Part shown: positions 7,033 through 15,363 of the stretch, piece after piece
How positions within the stretch are numbered: position 1 is the first letter of the stretch
Layout of the letters: each line of letters opens with the position of its first letter
Source of the DNA: Chrysochromulina tobinii
Taxonomy: Eukaryota; Haptophyta; Prymnesiales; Chrysochromulinaceae
Length of the DNA: 16,569 bases
Direction of reading: 5' to 3'
Assembly: GCA_001275005.1 (NCBI GenBank)
Contig: JWZX01000695.1
Span: forward strand, 1-16,569
The notes under the pieces: model-generated
The model's database searches: none
What the model was told of the DNA's origin: nothing
Seen by the model: only the letters and a program-made list of their open reading frames with translations
Translations under genes and position numbers: made by a program

Positions 7033-8829
7033 TCACACCAAATCGAGCCGCCGCACTGGCGAACGACTGTACACTTCGCTCGTCTTTCGAGCCGCAGCAC
7101 CAACCGTCGGCTCGCCCCCATATCCTCGTTCGGCAGCGTCGCCGCCGACACTAGCCTCGTTTGCAGGCGTGCCACCTGTGCCAAGCAGTCCTCGTGCGAA
7201 GAGCTCGTCGTTGATGGCCTCAATATCAGCCCATGGCGCGGCGCGGTTGACCGTCTCAGGGTACGAGGAGAGGGATAAGATCAGGGCGCCGAGCGCAAAG
7301 GGCACTGAGCTGGCCAGCATGAACCATTCTTCGAGCGAGGGCGCGAGCGTGACTGAGACCAACTCGAAGAGCACGCCCGCAATCATGAACCACGCAAAGC
7401 CCCAAGCTCCAGCCATCTGATCGTTTGCGAGATGCTTGGAGATATCGAGGCAGCTGAAGCACGCTCGTAAGCACGCGGATTTCTCTATCGCACGCCGGAT
7501 GTAGCACGTGCCGAGTCCGCCGTTTTCGCAGAGCGCGTCGGGCGTCGAGCCGTACCAAAGCAGGATCATGGAAGGCACGAAATAGAAGTTGAGCAAAAGG
7601 TAGATCCACGCGTCGCTGTCCCATGGGCGCGCCACGACGCCGGCGACCGAGCCAAAGGCAAAGAGGACCCCACCGACCAAGAAGAGCCAGCTGCCGAAGA
7701 GCATGGGCGAGTCCGAAAAGTAGCGCGTGAGTGGCGAGAGCTGATAGCGCCGGGTCGTGTCGGCGACGTCGGCAGAGGTGGTGGAGATCATTCGAAGCAC
7801 GGCTTCGGGATAGGCCGCTTCCATCAACGGTACAGAGCCGGCAAGCCAGATAAGGGACGAGAGGACGTATAGGGCCACCTCGATATGAGTAGCACATGCC
7901 GCCGCCGTCAGGTGCGCGGCGGACTCGTGGGTTGTTTCGTTGGTCAGGGCGTTCAACGCGATTCTGGCGTCGATCCAGCTCAACCAGACCCAGAGTGCTG
8001 CGCCGATCAAGAGCAGCCAGGAGCCCACCTGCAGATGCGTGCCTACGTGGCGCAGCAGCAGCCGATAGCACCGTGAGCGTCGGCTCACGCGCTCCCGGCG
8101 CTCCTCGGTAGCTTTGGCCTCGGCATCCGCGAGCTTCGCCGCGGCCAAGGTGGCCGTCTCGGCGGAGACCTTGTTGGCGGCGCCCATGGAAGCTAGCAGG
8201 GCTCTCAGCACCTCCTCTCCTCTGACAAGGAGCACTTCGAGGGCCTCAGCCGCTGCGAAGCTGCCCGACAGGCGCACATGGCCCAGGGCTAGGGCCGTTG
8301 CCCACGCGCTAGCCTCGGCCACGAGCAGCTTGGAGAGCACCGACTCGCTCTTGACGACCAGCGTGGCGGCGCAATCGGTCAGCTGGTCGGCGGCAGGCGC
8401 ACGACTGGCGTCAGTTAGGGAGCCGTCGCTGCAGGATAGCACGAGCCAATCACCATCTGCACACCGCAGACCGATGCTCCCGTCCAGCTCGAGTCCTGGC
8501 AAGTGCAAGCCGGCGATCGAACGAAGAGCGTTAAAGATTGACTCCGACAAAGGAGTGTCCGGCAAGTGAATTGCGTGAAGCACAGGCAGCGGCAAAGTTG
8601 AGTAATCGATCCCATTTCCCCCCTGCTCCACCCTGCACGTGGTGCACCATGGGCGAAAGAAATGGGCTCCACAAACCGATTTTCCACATCGACGACAGTG
8701 GTGCCGGCCGCCCAGGAGGAAGGTCTTCTGACAAATCTCGCATCGCAGCTGACGGTGTCTTGGCGACTTCATCCCGTTAGCTTCTCCAGAAGCCTTCTTA
8801 CCGCTCATGATGGTACTCTTGACGATCAT
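7033..8829 (-). CDS. FYVE-like zinc finger, SCP2-like domain and six-TM protein
   Basis: From the ATG at 8829 the product has 598 residues. Residues 30-65 form a FYVE-like zinc finger: CxxC (30, 33), GGRHHCRRCG (45, 48), CGAH (53, with His56 for the usual Cys) and CTTC (62, 65). Residues about 93-212 look like a sterol-carrier SCP2 domain: LELDGSIGLRCADGDWLVLS, then CAATLVVKSESVLSKLL and GHVRLSGSFAAAEALEVLL. A charged helix (about 222-250) leads to six hydrophobic segments near 268-286, 318-336, 378-398, 406-426, 474-494 and 502-521. These fall in three pairs whose first helices share GSWLxLxG or GAWxF and resemble YrhK-like two-helix units. The tail is hydrophilic. FYVE fingers bind PI3P on endosomes and SCP2 domains bind lipids, so a role at endosomal membranes in lipid handling is inferred. 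ATGs at 9051 and 8808 are alternatives; 9051 would leave only 44 bp to the divergent neighbour, and its extra 74 residues look noncoding. Confidence 0.78.
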   Translation of the reverse strand: MIVKSTIMSGKKASGEANGMKSPRHRQLRCEICQKTFLLGGRHHCRRCGKSVCGAHFFRPWCTTCRVEQGGNGIDYSTLPLPVLHAIHLPDTPLSESIFNALRSIAGLHLPGLELDGSIGLRCADGDWLVLSCSDGSLTDASRAPAADQLTDCAATLVVKSESVLSKLLVAEASAWATALALGHVRLSGSFAAAEALEVLLVRGEEVLRALLASMGAANKVSAETATLAAAKLADAEAKATEERRERVSRRSRCYRLLLRHVGTHLQVGSWLLLIGAALWVWLSWIDARIALNALTNETTHESAAHLTAAACATHIEVALYVLSSLIWLAGSVPLMEAAYPEAVLRMISTTSADVADTTRRYQLSPLTRYFSDSPMLFGSWLFLVGGVLFAFGSVAGVVARPWDSDAWIYLLLNFYFVPSMILLWYGSTPDALCENGGLGTCYIRRAIEKSACLRACFSCLDISKHLANDQMAGAWGFAWFMIAGVLFELVSVTLAPSLEEWFMLASSVPFALGALILSLSSYPETVNRAAPWADIEAINDELFARGLLGTGGTPANEASVGGDAAERGYGGEPTVGAAARKTSEVYSRSPVRRLDLV

Positions 8830-9095
8830 TCCTCGTCTACTCGAGTGGCTGCTTGCGTGATGGGCCGAAAGGCAAAGGCCCAAATCCACAATCGAGAATG
8901 CGCGTTGTCTCGCAGGGCCCGCGGGTGATGATGAACGCTCCCTTCGGAAGTTCCGGTTTCGTTGAACAATGTTTCGTTTGGGGTTTGCGAAGTTGCGCGA
9001 ACGGAAAACACTCGGCGCTCGTGCAACTTCACACGAGCCGCTGTGCGGCATGCACGCACTTTAGTTGCCGAACATAGAAAGCGCACAAACTTTCC
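8830..9095. promoter_or_regulatory. Shared promoter region of two divergent genes
   Basis: The 266-bp gap lies between the FYVE-like start (minus) and the O-fucosyltransferase-like start (plus). TGGGCC at 8861-8866 and GGCCCA at 8877-8882 make an inverted pair with the core of plant site II (TGGGCY) elements. Promoter function is inferred from position. If the ATG at 9051 were the true start, most of this would be coding. Confidence 0.35.
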
Positions 9096-10431
9096 ATGTC
9101 GGGCCCCTCCACTCTCGTCTGCGTCCTCGAGTCAGGCGACTGGGTTTGGCCGTCGAGTAACGCCACTAACATCACCCGCTGCTGTCACGCTTGCGTGCAC
9201 ACACTCTCGTGCGCTGTTTTTGAATTGGGCGATGAGTCTTGCCGCCTGCTTGGTGTGGACAGTATCCGCAACCGCACAGCATCATTCACACGAGGCCTGG
9301 TGCTCCGCGTGACGTACAGGAGCAGAGCAGAGGCGCACCAACCGGTGCGGGCACGCCGTCGACTACGTTCGAGCGTGCACTCCCGCCAGAAGCGGCGGCG
9401 CTCTTCGTCGGCCTTGTCGCCGCTGCCTTCTGTGTGCCACGAGCGGCTTTCGTATCTGAACTTGACAATGGCCGAGAGGTGCGGCTCCGAGCATCGCGAG
9501 CGATTCGTGATCAACGAGTGTGGCAGCAGCGGGTCGAGCGATGCGCTTGCGGCCGCGCAGGCTAATGAGCTCTACCTGCGCAGGGAGTGCGGTGCGACGT
9601 GCGTCTTCGACCCCGCGATGCCCATGACGGCGGGCTGGGAGTACCAGACAGCGGCGCAGTGCTACGATCGCTGGCAGCAGCCTGCGGCGGCGCCGGCGCC
9701 GCACCGCTGCCTCAAGGCACTCATCGATGATCCGGCGGAGCTCAGTCGCGTGCTCGGACGCGTCTCTCGCACGTGCCCCGAGGGATCGTGCGAGCCGCCT
9801 CGGCCCGAGAGCAAGGCAGCGCTACACTCCTCAGGCTGTGAAGGGCGCGCTGCGGCGCTTCGGAACGTGAGTCGGGTGTGTGCGTCCTCTTCGAGCAGCG
9901 GACCGCCCATCGTCTCCATCGACGTCGCGCGTGCGCAGGTCAACCGTCTGTGGGAATCTTGCCGCTCGCCCTGCCTGTACTCTGCAGTGTCGCCGGGCGC
10001 AACGGGCTGGAGCTACGATCGCAGCATGGGGTGCTTTCGCCCGTTTGCGCGGCTGGCACGCCCTGAGGAGGCCGCGCACGACGGGTTGCCCTATGCGCCG
10101 CCGGCCGTCGCCGAGGCAGCTCCCGCGCAGCAGCCTCCTTGCCTCTCAACACGCCACAGCACCGCCGTCCGCAAGGCGGCCCGAACAGCCGCGTCCCTGT
10201 GTGCCGAATGCGGTGAGCCGCAGCGACGAGAAGTGTGGTGCCACGCGCTCGTACGCCGGCGGCTCGCGGCCGTGCACCGTGCGGTCGGACCTCATGCGGC
10301 GCGGGTGTGGGATTTCGATCGCGTCCAGGCGGCGTTTGCCGCGCGCGGCTATTGCCGAATGCCGTGCCTCCAGCGCAGCATCGACAGCGCTCCCAATGCT
10401 CACGTCGCCCGTGGTGGCGAGCGCAAAGGCA

Positions 10432-10465
<34 letters not shown>

Positions 10466-12244
10466 CGGCGGCGGCGGCGGCAGCAGCGGCAGCAGCGGCC
10501 GCAGCGGCAGCAGCGGCAGCGGCAGCGGCAGCGGCAGCGGCAGTCCAGATGTGGGCCCCGATGGCGCGGACGGCGCTCGCGTTGAGAGAGGCTCTGACGC
10601 GACCTCGGACGCGCTGCCGTGGGCGCTCAACGGCCGCTGGACTTCAATTGAGCCGGTCTGGCTTGGTGCGATGCAGCTCGACTTGGACTCATCGGCAGCC
10701 ACGCGAGCTGCAGTCCTGCGCGAGTGGGTAGCGTTTAGCCGTCGGCGGCTCGACCTCGGTGCGGCGCGCGCGTCGTCGTGTGCGGGCCGGGTCCTGCAAC
10801 CTCGCTCGGCGCGCACGCAGACCTTCCTCGAGGTGAGCGAGGCGCGCGAGCAGATGCACAAGAACAAGTTTGTGGTCTCGGACGCGCTGTACATTGCACA
10901 CGTGCTCGGGAGGGCGCTCGTAGAGCCGATGGTGTCCAACTCACGCCTTGGAGAGGAGCGACCCGAGCAGACGGTCCAGATTCGCGCCTCGTCGCGAATC
11001 GAAGACTTGCGAAGACCCGAGCAGACGGTCCAGATTCGCGCCTCGTCGCGAATCGAAGACTTGCGAAGACTTGCGGACGCGGACGCCACCAACGGTGCCG
11101 ACGCTTCGAGGGACGGCAGCGGCGAGGCCGACGGCGGCGAGGGCGAGGGCGGCGGCGACGGCAGCAACGCCAAGCGTTCAGGCGAGGAGGCGTCGGAGGA
11201 GGAGGCGGAGGAGGCGGCTGCACAGGCACGTTGATTGCTACTGATGACCTGCCTTGCATGCAAGTGCTCACCACAGCGCGTTCGGCTCTCGAGGCGGCTG
11301 CACAGGCGGGGGCCGCACGCGCCGCGAGCGCCACCAAGCAAGCGATCGCGGACGCGGACGCGGATGGCGCTCGCCGCTTCAGTAGGCTGATGCTTCGTCA
11401 CTATTGGGACCTCGAGCCGTTGTGCGAGCGCTTCGATCTGGTGCCGCGCTCGATTCATCACAAGTACAAGCGGGGCGGGCACGTGGTGATTTCGCCGCGG
11501 GAGGCCAACCGCGGCATCGGGCTATGGCGACTGCACACTCGCCAGGCGGTGTTGCGAGCCTTCCGCCCCGTGCTGAGCAGCAAGACGATTGAGATTCGAG
11601 GCATGTGGCGCTCAGTCACGAACGCCGAGGCGCTGCGCATAGGGCATGCTCTGCCTTATCAGGGAGTGAGCCTGCGCCCCTCGACGTGGGAGCTCAACCC
11701 TGGCTATGAGCTCATCGCCGTGCAGCTCATCGCCGGCCTGATGGACCCGAGCGCTGGCGGCCGCTTCCTCGCCGTCCAATGGCGCTCTGAAGATTGGCAC
11801 AAGCAGCTCCAAAAACGGGGCGAGGACCACACGAAGCCCGAGGCGCTGCATGCGTGTGCACGCTGGGCCGTGAGCCACATCAGTGACGAGATGCGCAAGC
11901 ACGGCCTTGGTGAGGCGTATCTCGCAACTGATCTGCGCGGCGGTGCCTCGGGCACGTATGCCGTCGGAGTCGCGCAGGCGGAGGCGCTGCAGATACTCTA
12001 CAAGGCGGTGCCGCGCATGAACAACCCTCGAATGCGCGCCTTCATTGATGCCATCCCGGACGCGGGCGTTCGCGCCAACGTGGAGACAGCCATCTGCCTC
12101 AAGGCCACCGTGCTGCTCGCGACGACTGGCCAGTGCAAGGACTGCGAGCATGCGCGCCGCTGTGCCAAGATGTCCTCCGCGTTTGGCCACTACATCGTCG
12201 AGCGGCGCCAGGCATTCATGCGGCCGACGAGTCCACTCTTCTGA
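9096..12244 (+). CDS. O-fucosyltransferase-like protein with cysteine-rich N-terminus, two exons
   Basis: Joining 9096-11225 and 11306-12244 gives 1022 residues. The C-terminal half carries protein O-fucosyltransferase (GT65/GT68-type) landmarks: NKFVVSDALYIAHVLGRALVEP (590-611), FDLVP (753-757), RFLAVQWRSEDWHKQL (863-878), whose Arg870 matches the invariant Arg of the HLRxGxD-type motif, AYLATDLRG (914-922), and a C-terminal block near 966-1013 (ANVETAICLKATVLLATTG...FGHYIVERR). These enzymes transfer fucose from GDP-fucose in the ER/Golgi. Residues 10-70 with four or more cysteines look apple/PAN-like. Residues 127-426 hold two clear and one weaker cysteine repeat (CxxxC(V/L)(F/Y)...GWxY...C). 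A Gly/Ser tract (446-483) and an acidic low-complexity insert (620-735) follow. No signal peptide or TM is visible, so a 5' exon may be missing. The two frames join only if about 80 bp are removed. Family is fairly sure, substrate unknown. Confidence 0.72.
10431..10544 (+). repeat. GGC/AGC microsatellite coding a Gly/Ser linker
   Basis: About 114 bp of GGC, then GGC-AGC triplets code a Gly-rich then Gly-Ser stretch separating the cysteine-rich region from the transferase domain. It looks like a flexible linker prone to slippage. Confidence 0.8.
10961..11068 (+). repeat. Perfect 54-bp tandem duplication in the O-fucosyltransferase-like gene
   Basis: The unit at 10961-11014 is repeated without change at 11015-11068, coding two identical 18-residue units (RPEQTVQIRASSRIEDLR). 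Each unit contains ATTCGCG and CGCGAAT separated by 6 bp, a possible hairpin. The length is a multiple of three, so the frame is kept. Identity suggests a recent event. Confidence 0.92.
11226..11305 (+). other. Inferred 80-bp GC-AG intron bounded by 17-bp direct repeats
   Basis: GAGGCGGCTGCACAGGC is present at 11211-11227 and 11291-11307. Removing the 80 bp between equivalent points restores the transferase frame (80 leaves remainder 2, exactly the frame difference) and skips the TGA at 11232-11234. The only consensus-like placement is CACAG|GCACGT...CTGCACAG|GC, a GC-AG intron falling between codons. CTACTGATGAC at about 11239-11249 could be a branch site, though it lies far from the acceptor. 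The alternatives are another intron placement inside the low-complexity insert, or a real frameshift. Confidence 0.55.
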
Positions 12245-12549
12245 TCCCCCAGGTGCGGCATTTCGAAATAAGCGCGCGTGCACCCTAGAAGCTGGTGACC
12301 CGGTGACATGGAGCCTATACGCGTGTCTTACCAGTCACGCGCGATACATCCTACATACTTGACTTGTCTTGAATTGACCTGTTGCTGCGCGGGGGGGCGA
12401 CGAAACTGACTTTCATCACATGTCATCAGCAACGCGTGAATGACCGTGGTGCTCCTGTGACGGCATCGACCGAAGCGCTCGCAAGCCGCGGTAGGGTACC
12501 ACTTTTCTTACACCCTGGAGACAACACACGCCGGTTGACGCGCATCCGA
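12245..12549. other. Intergenic gap upstream of the AMSH-like gene
   Basis: These 305 bp run from the transferase-like stop to the AMSH-like ATG on the same strand. The AMSH frame is open upstream to an ATG at 12382, but that translation shows no domain. A short run CTTGACTTGTCTTG occurs near 12359-12372. No RNA gene or clear promoter motif was seen. Confidence 0.45.
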
Positions 12550-14745
12550 ATGGAGAGCATTCCCCCGACCGACGAGGACCTCAAGAAGCTGGCGGCCGAG
12601 GCGGCGGACCGACGGCTCAAGGGGCTCACCGACGAGGCTGAGCGCGGCGCGCGTGACATCCACGTCGCCGACCACATGCCTATCAAGCGCTTCTTCTACG
12701 CAGCAAAGACCATCTTGCAGCAAGCACGCACGCTGGCGGGCGAGCAGGACCTCGAGCGCGCGTACGTGCTGCTGATCCGCTTCTCAACCCTCTTTGTCGA
12801 GGTGCTTCCTACGCACGCTGGCTTCAAGACCGCAGAGGTCGCTGATGACCGGAAGGCACTGATCAAAGAGGTCTCGAAAGTGCTTGAGGAAGCGACTCTC
12901 GTGAAGAGCGTGCTCCGATCGCGCTACCTCGTCGACGACGAGGCGCGCATCCGAGCCGAAGTGGAGTTGCAGCAGCAGGCTGCGGCCGAGGCCAAGGCTG
13001 CGGCCGAGGCCCAGGCTGCCGCAAAGGCCGCGGCCGAAGCGGCGGCTGCGAATGCGGCGCGGGCAGCGGCGGCAGCGGCGGAGGCGAGGAGAGTCGCCGA
13101 GGCAGAGGCAAAGGCCAAGGCCAAGGCGGCGGCGGAGGCGGCGGAGGTGGCGGCCGCACTCGCGGCCGTCGAAGAGTTCGAGAAACGCGAGCACTCGGCG
13201 AGTCGAGCCAACGCTCTGTTGGCACAAGCTAGGGCCGCCGAGGCCAAGGCAGCCGAGGCGGCGGCAGCCGAGAAGGCGGCGGCCGAGGTGGCGGGCACCA
13301 GGGCGGCGGCCTTGGCCTCGTGGTCCGAGCCAGCGTGGGCGGCGCCAGTTTGCGGCGCCTGCGCGGACGGGTCTGACACGCACCTCAGCCTACCCCCGCC
13401 GGCATACCCGCCGGCATACCCGCCGGCCTACCCTGAAGATCGTTCGGCAGCTAGCGGCAGCGGCGGCGGCAACGTCGGAGGAGGAGGAGGAGGAGGAGGC
13501 GCCAGCGCTCGTGATGGGGCTCTGTCCATGGAAGCCGCAGCCGCAGCCGCGGCGGAGGCCTACGCGCCGCGGTGGGCGGCAGCGCCGCCGGTGATACCGC
13601 CATCGCAGCCGGTGGCAGCAGCAGCCCTCGCGCAGCCGCTGTCAGTGTCGCCGCTGACTCCGCCGAGCGCGCCCCTCGGCCAGTTCGACGTGCCATCGCC
13701 CGCATACCGGGTGCCGACCTTCCCTCCGCCCGCGACCGCGGTGGCAAGCGCCGTGGCAAGCACGCCCGCCGCCGCCGCCACCGACGCACGCAGCGCGCCG
13801 CGGCCCACTGCCGCCACCAACGACGGTTTGGGACCCCTTCCAAAAGACCTCGTCAGCCTCAGCCTGCAGCCCAAGGTGCCCTGCGCCTACAGTGGCGGCA
13901 GCTACATTGGCGGCTCTGCCCAGTCGTTCGCGGTACCGTCGCAAACGGTACAGCAGAGCACAAGCATGGTGCCCCCCGTCACACGCCCGTCCGCGCCCCT
14001 AGCGCCGGGCGCCGTCCCGGGCACCACCCTGCTCGCGGGCGGCGCCTCTCCATTCAGTGGTTGTGGCAGCTGCGCACCGCCGCCCTTTTCCTGGGATCCA
14101 ACGAGGACAACCACGCCGCCGGGTCACGTCGGTGCCCAACTCGGCGCCACCGGCCGCGCGCACGGCAACCCTACCGGTATCGGCTCTAACCTCCGGCCGC
14201 TGCTGATCCCCGAGGCACTCATCAGCACCTTCGAGCGGCTCGCCGCATCCAACACGGCACGGAACATCGAGACTTGCGGGATCCTGGTAGGCACGGTCGT
14301 GAACGGCGAGCTGCGTACCGACCGACTCCTGTTGCCCTCCCAGACGGGTACGAGTGACACGTGCACCACCACGGACGAGAATGAGATCTGGGACTATTGC
14401 TCCGGACAGGGCGCGTGTACCTTCGGATGGATCCACACACACCCGACGCAGACGTGCTTTCTCTCGTCGATGGACTTGCATACGCACTGCGGCTACCAGA
14501 GCATGCTCGATGAGGCCGTCGCCATCGTCCTTTCACCCTCACGCACGCCCCGACACGGCGTCTTTCGACTTTCGCATCCGGACCCGCCCGGCCTGCGTGA
14601 GCTTCAGCGCTGCCGGAAGCACGGCTTCCATCCAGACCACCAGCGTAACGGGCAGGACGCGGGCAACGGCGTGTACGAGCACTCGACACACATCCGATGG
14701 ACCCAGACCCCTATCCAAGTGGTCGACCTACGCAAGCCCAAGTGA
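12550..14745 (+). CDS. STAMBP: AMSH-like JAMM deubiquitinase
   Basis: The 731-residue product matches AMSH (STAMBP; AMSH1/3 in plants), a zinc protease that removes K63-linked ubiquitin chains at ESCRT-marked endosomes. Residues about 20-130 are a USP8-dimerisation/MIT-like helical domain (RFFYAAKTILQQARTL...ERAYVLLIRFSTLF). An Ala/Glu coiled coil follows (135-255), then a Pro/Ala/Gly-rich linker (260-545), and the MPN+ domain (550-731). JAMM residues are E574 in ETCGILVG and H629, H631 and D642 in HTHPTQTCFLSSMD. Second-zinc ligands H644, C688 and H694 are kept, but the last (GFHPH in animals) reads GFHPDH, with D696 then H697. It is longer than animal and plant relatives (about 420-510 residues) because of the coiled coil and linker. 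The ATG at 12550 was chosen because the domain starts soon after; 12382 is an in-frame alternative. Confidence 0.9.
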   Translation: MESIPPTDEDLKKLAAEAADRRLKGLTDEAERGARDIHVADHMPIKRFFYAAKTILQQARTLAGEQDLERAYVLLIRFSTLFVEVLPTHAGFKTAEVADDRKALIKEVSKVLEEATLVKSVLRSRYLVDDEARIRAEVELQQQAAAEAKAAAEAQAAAKAAAEAAAANAARAAAAAAEARRVAEAEAKAKAKAAAEAAEVAAALAAVEEFEKREHSASRANALLAQARAAEAKAAEAAAAEKAAAEVAGTRAAALASWSEPAWAAPVCGACADGSDTHLSLPPPAYPPAYPPAYPEDRSAASGSGGGNVGGGGGGGGASARDGALSMEAAAAAAAEAYAPRWAAAPPVIPPSQPVAAAALAQPLSVSPLTPPSAPLGQFDVPSPAYRVPTFPPPATAVASAVASTPAAAATDARSAPRPTAATNDGLGPLPKDLVSLSLQPKVPCAYSGGSYIGGSAQSFAVPSQTVQQSTSMVPPVTRPSAPLAPGAVPGTTLLAGGASPFSGCGSCAPPPFSWDPTRTTTPPGHVGAQLGATGRAHGNPTGIGSNLRPLLIPEALISTFERLAASNTARNIETCGILVGTVVNGELRTDRLLLPSQTGTSDTCTTTDENEIWDYCSGQGACTFGWIHTHPTQTCFLSSMDLHTHCGYQSMLDEAVAIVLSPSRTPRHGVFRLSHPDPPGLRELQRCRKHGFHPDHQRNGQDAGNGVYEHSTHIRWTQTPIQVVDLRKPK
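13396..13431 (+). repeat. Triple 12-bp repeat coding PPAY-PPAY-PPAY
   Basis: Three 12-bp units at 13396, 13408 and 13420 (two identical, the third with one change) code PPAYPPAYPPAY, residues 283-294 of the AMSH-like protein. PPxY is the motif bound by WW domains, as in NEDD4-type ubiquitin ligases. Confidence 0.9.
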
Positions 14746-15363
14746 CGCGCACGCTGCTGCACCTTGGAGCCTGCGTGGCTGCATGCTGCACAGCCTGCGC
14801 ACACACTCATCCCGCGCTGCGTACGACACAGCTCATGCCGCAGTGCAGTGCCGCAGTGGGTGTGCGGGGATGTGGGCTCTATGCAGCGCTGCCGCGATGT
14901 TTAGAATTCATGACGGCTACCCTCGGCCGGGTGATCTGCCCCCCTTTTGTCCGGTCTCACCTCTGTCCACTGCCTCACACCGAGCGCGGTGGCACGTGTG
15001 CTGCGCGCGGGTGCGCTTATGAACGTTTTTGCACTGTGAACTAGCGATTTTTGCGGGACGACGGTCGTGGCGGCGGCGGGACTTGCGATCTTGATTTCTT
15101 GTAACATTTGAGAACTCATCATTTGTGTTTAACAACGTTAACAACCGAACACTAACCATTTAACAACATTAGCGCTTGAAAAAAACACTAAGCCAACGTT
15201 AGGAGTCAACATTAACCGGTTCGGCGACGCGGCGGGGGCCGCGGGGGCGGGGGGCCGCGCGCGTCTAACGCAAGTTTGAAGTTAACAACTCGCTCGACCT
15301 CGACCTCGAGCACGTGGCTTCTGCTGAATGTTTTGAGTTTGATCGTTCGATCCTGGCTGACTA
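14746..15363. other. Intergenic region between AMSH-like and SDR genes, with AT-rich island
   Basis: These 618 bp separate two convergent stop codons. The first 350 bp show no gene or motif I can name. From about 15090 to 15215 base composition turns AT-rich, with repeated TAAC/GTTA words, followed by a G-run block (15234-15254). No convincing coding frame was found. Confidence 0.5.
15129..15289. promoter_or_regulatory. Cluster of TTAACAAC motifs next to a G-run block
   Basis: TTAACAAC is found at 15129-15136, 15138-15145, 15160-15167 and 15282-15289, all in the same orientation. Related words (ACTAACC, CATTAACC, AACGTTAGG) lie between. TAAC is the core of many Myb sites. G runs of 5, 5 and 6 lie at 15234, 15243 and 15249. 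Regulatory function is a guess; it is not upstream of either flanking gene. Confidence 0.3.

Noticed and set aside
11226-11305. A true frameshift or pseudogene in the transferase-like gene
   Set aside because: Both halves are well kept and an intron-sized removal repairs the frame exactly, so an intron is more likely; not excluded without RNA data.
10400-11482. Minus-strand open frame of 360 codons
   Set aside because: It lies opposite the transferase-like gene; its Pro/Arg/Ser runs are the reverse complement of the Gly and Glu tracts.
15335-15362. GAGTTTGATC...CTGGCTGA, resembling the start of 16S rRNA
   Set aside because: The match is broken by eight extra bases and no rRNA sequence follows; it overlaps the spacer just beyond the SDR stop. 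Coincidence.
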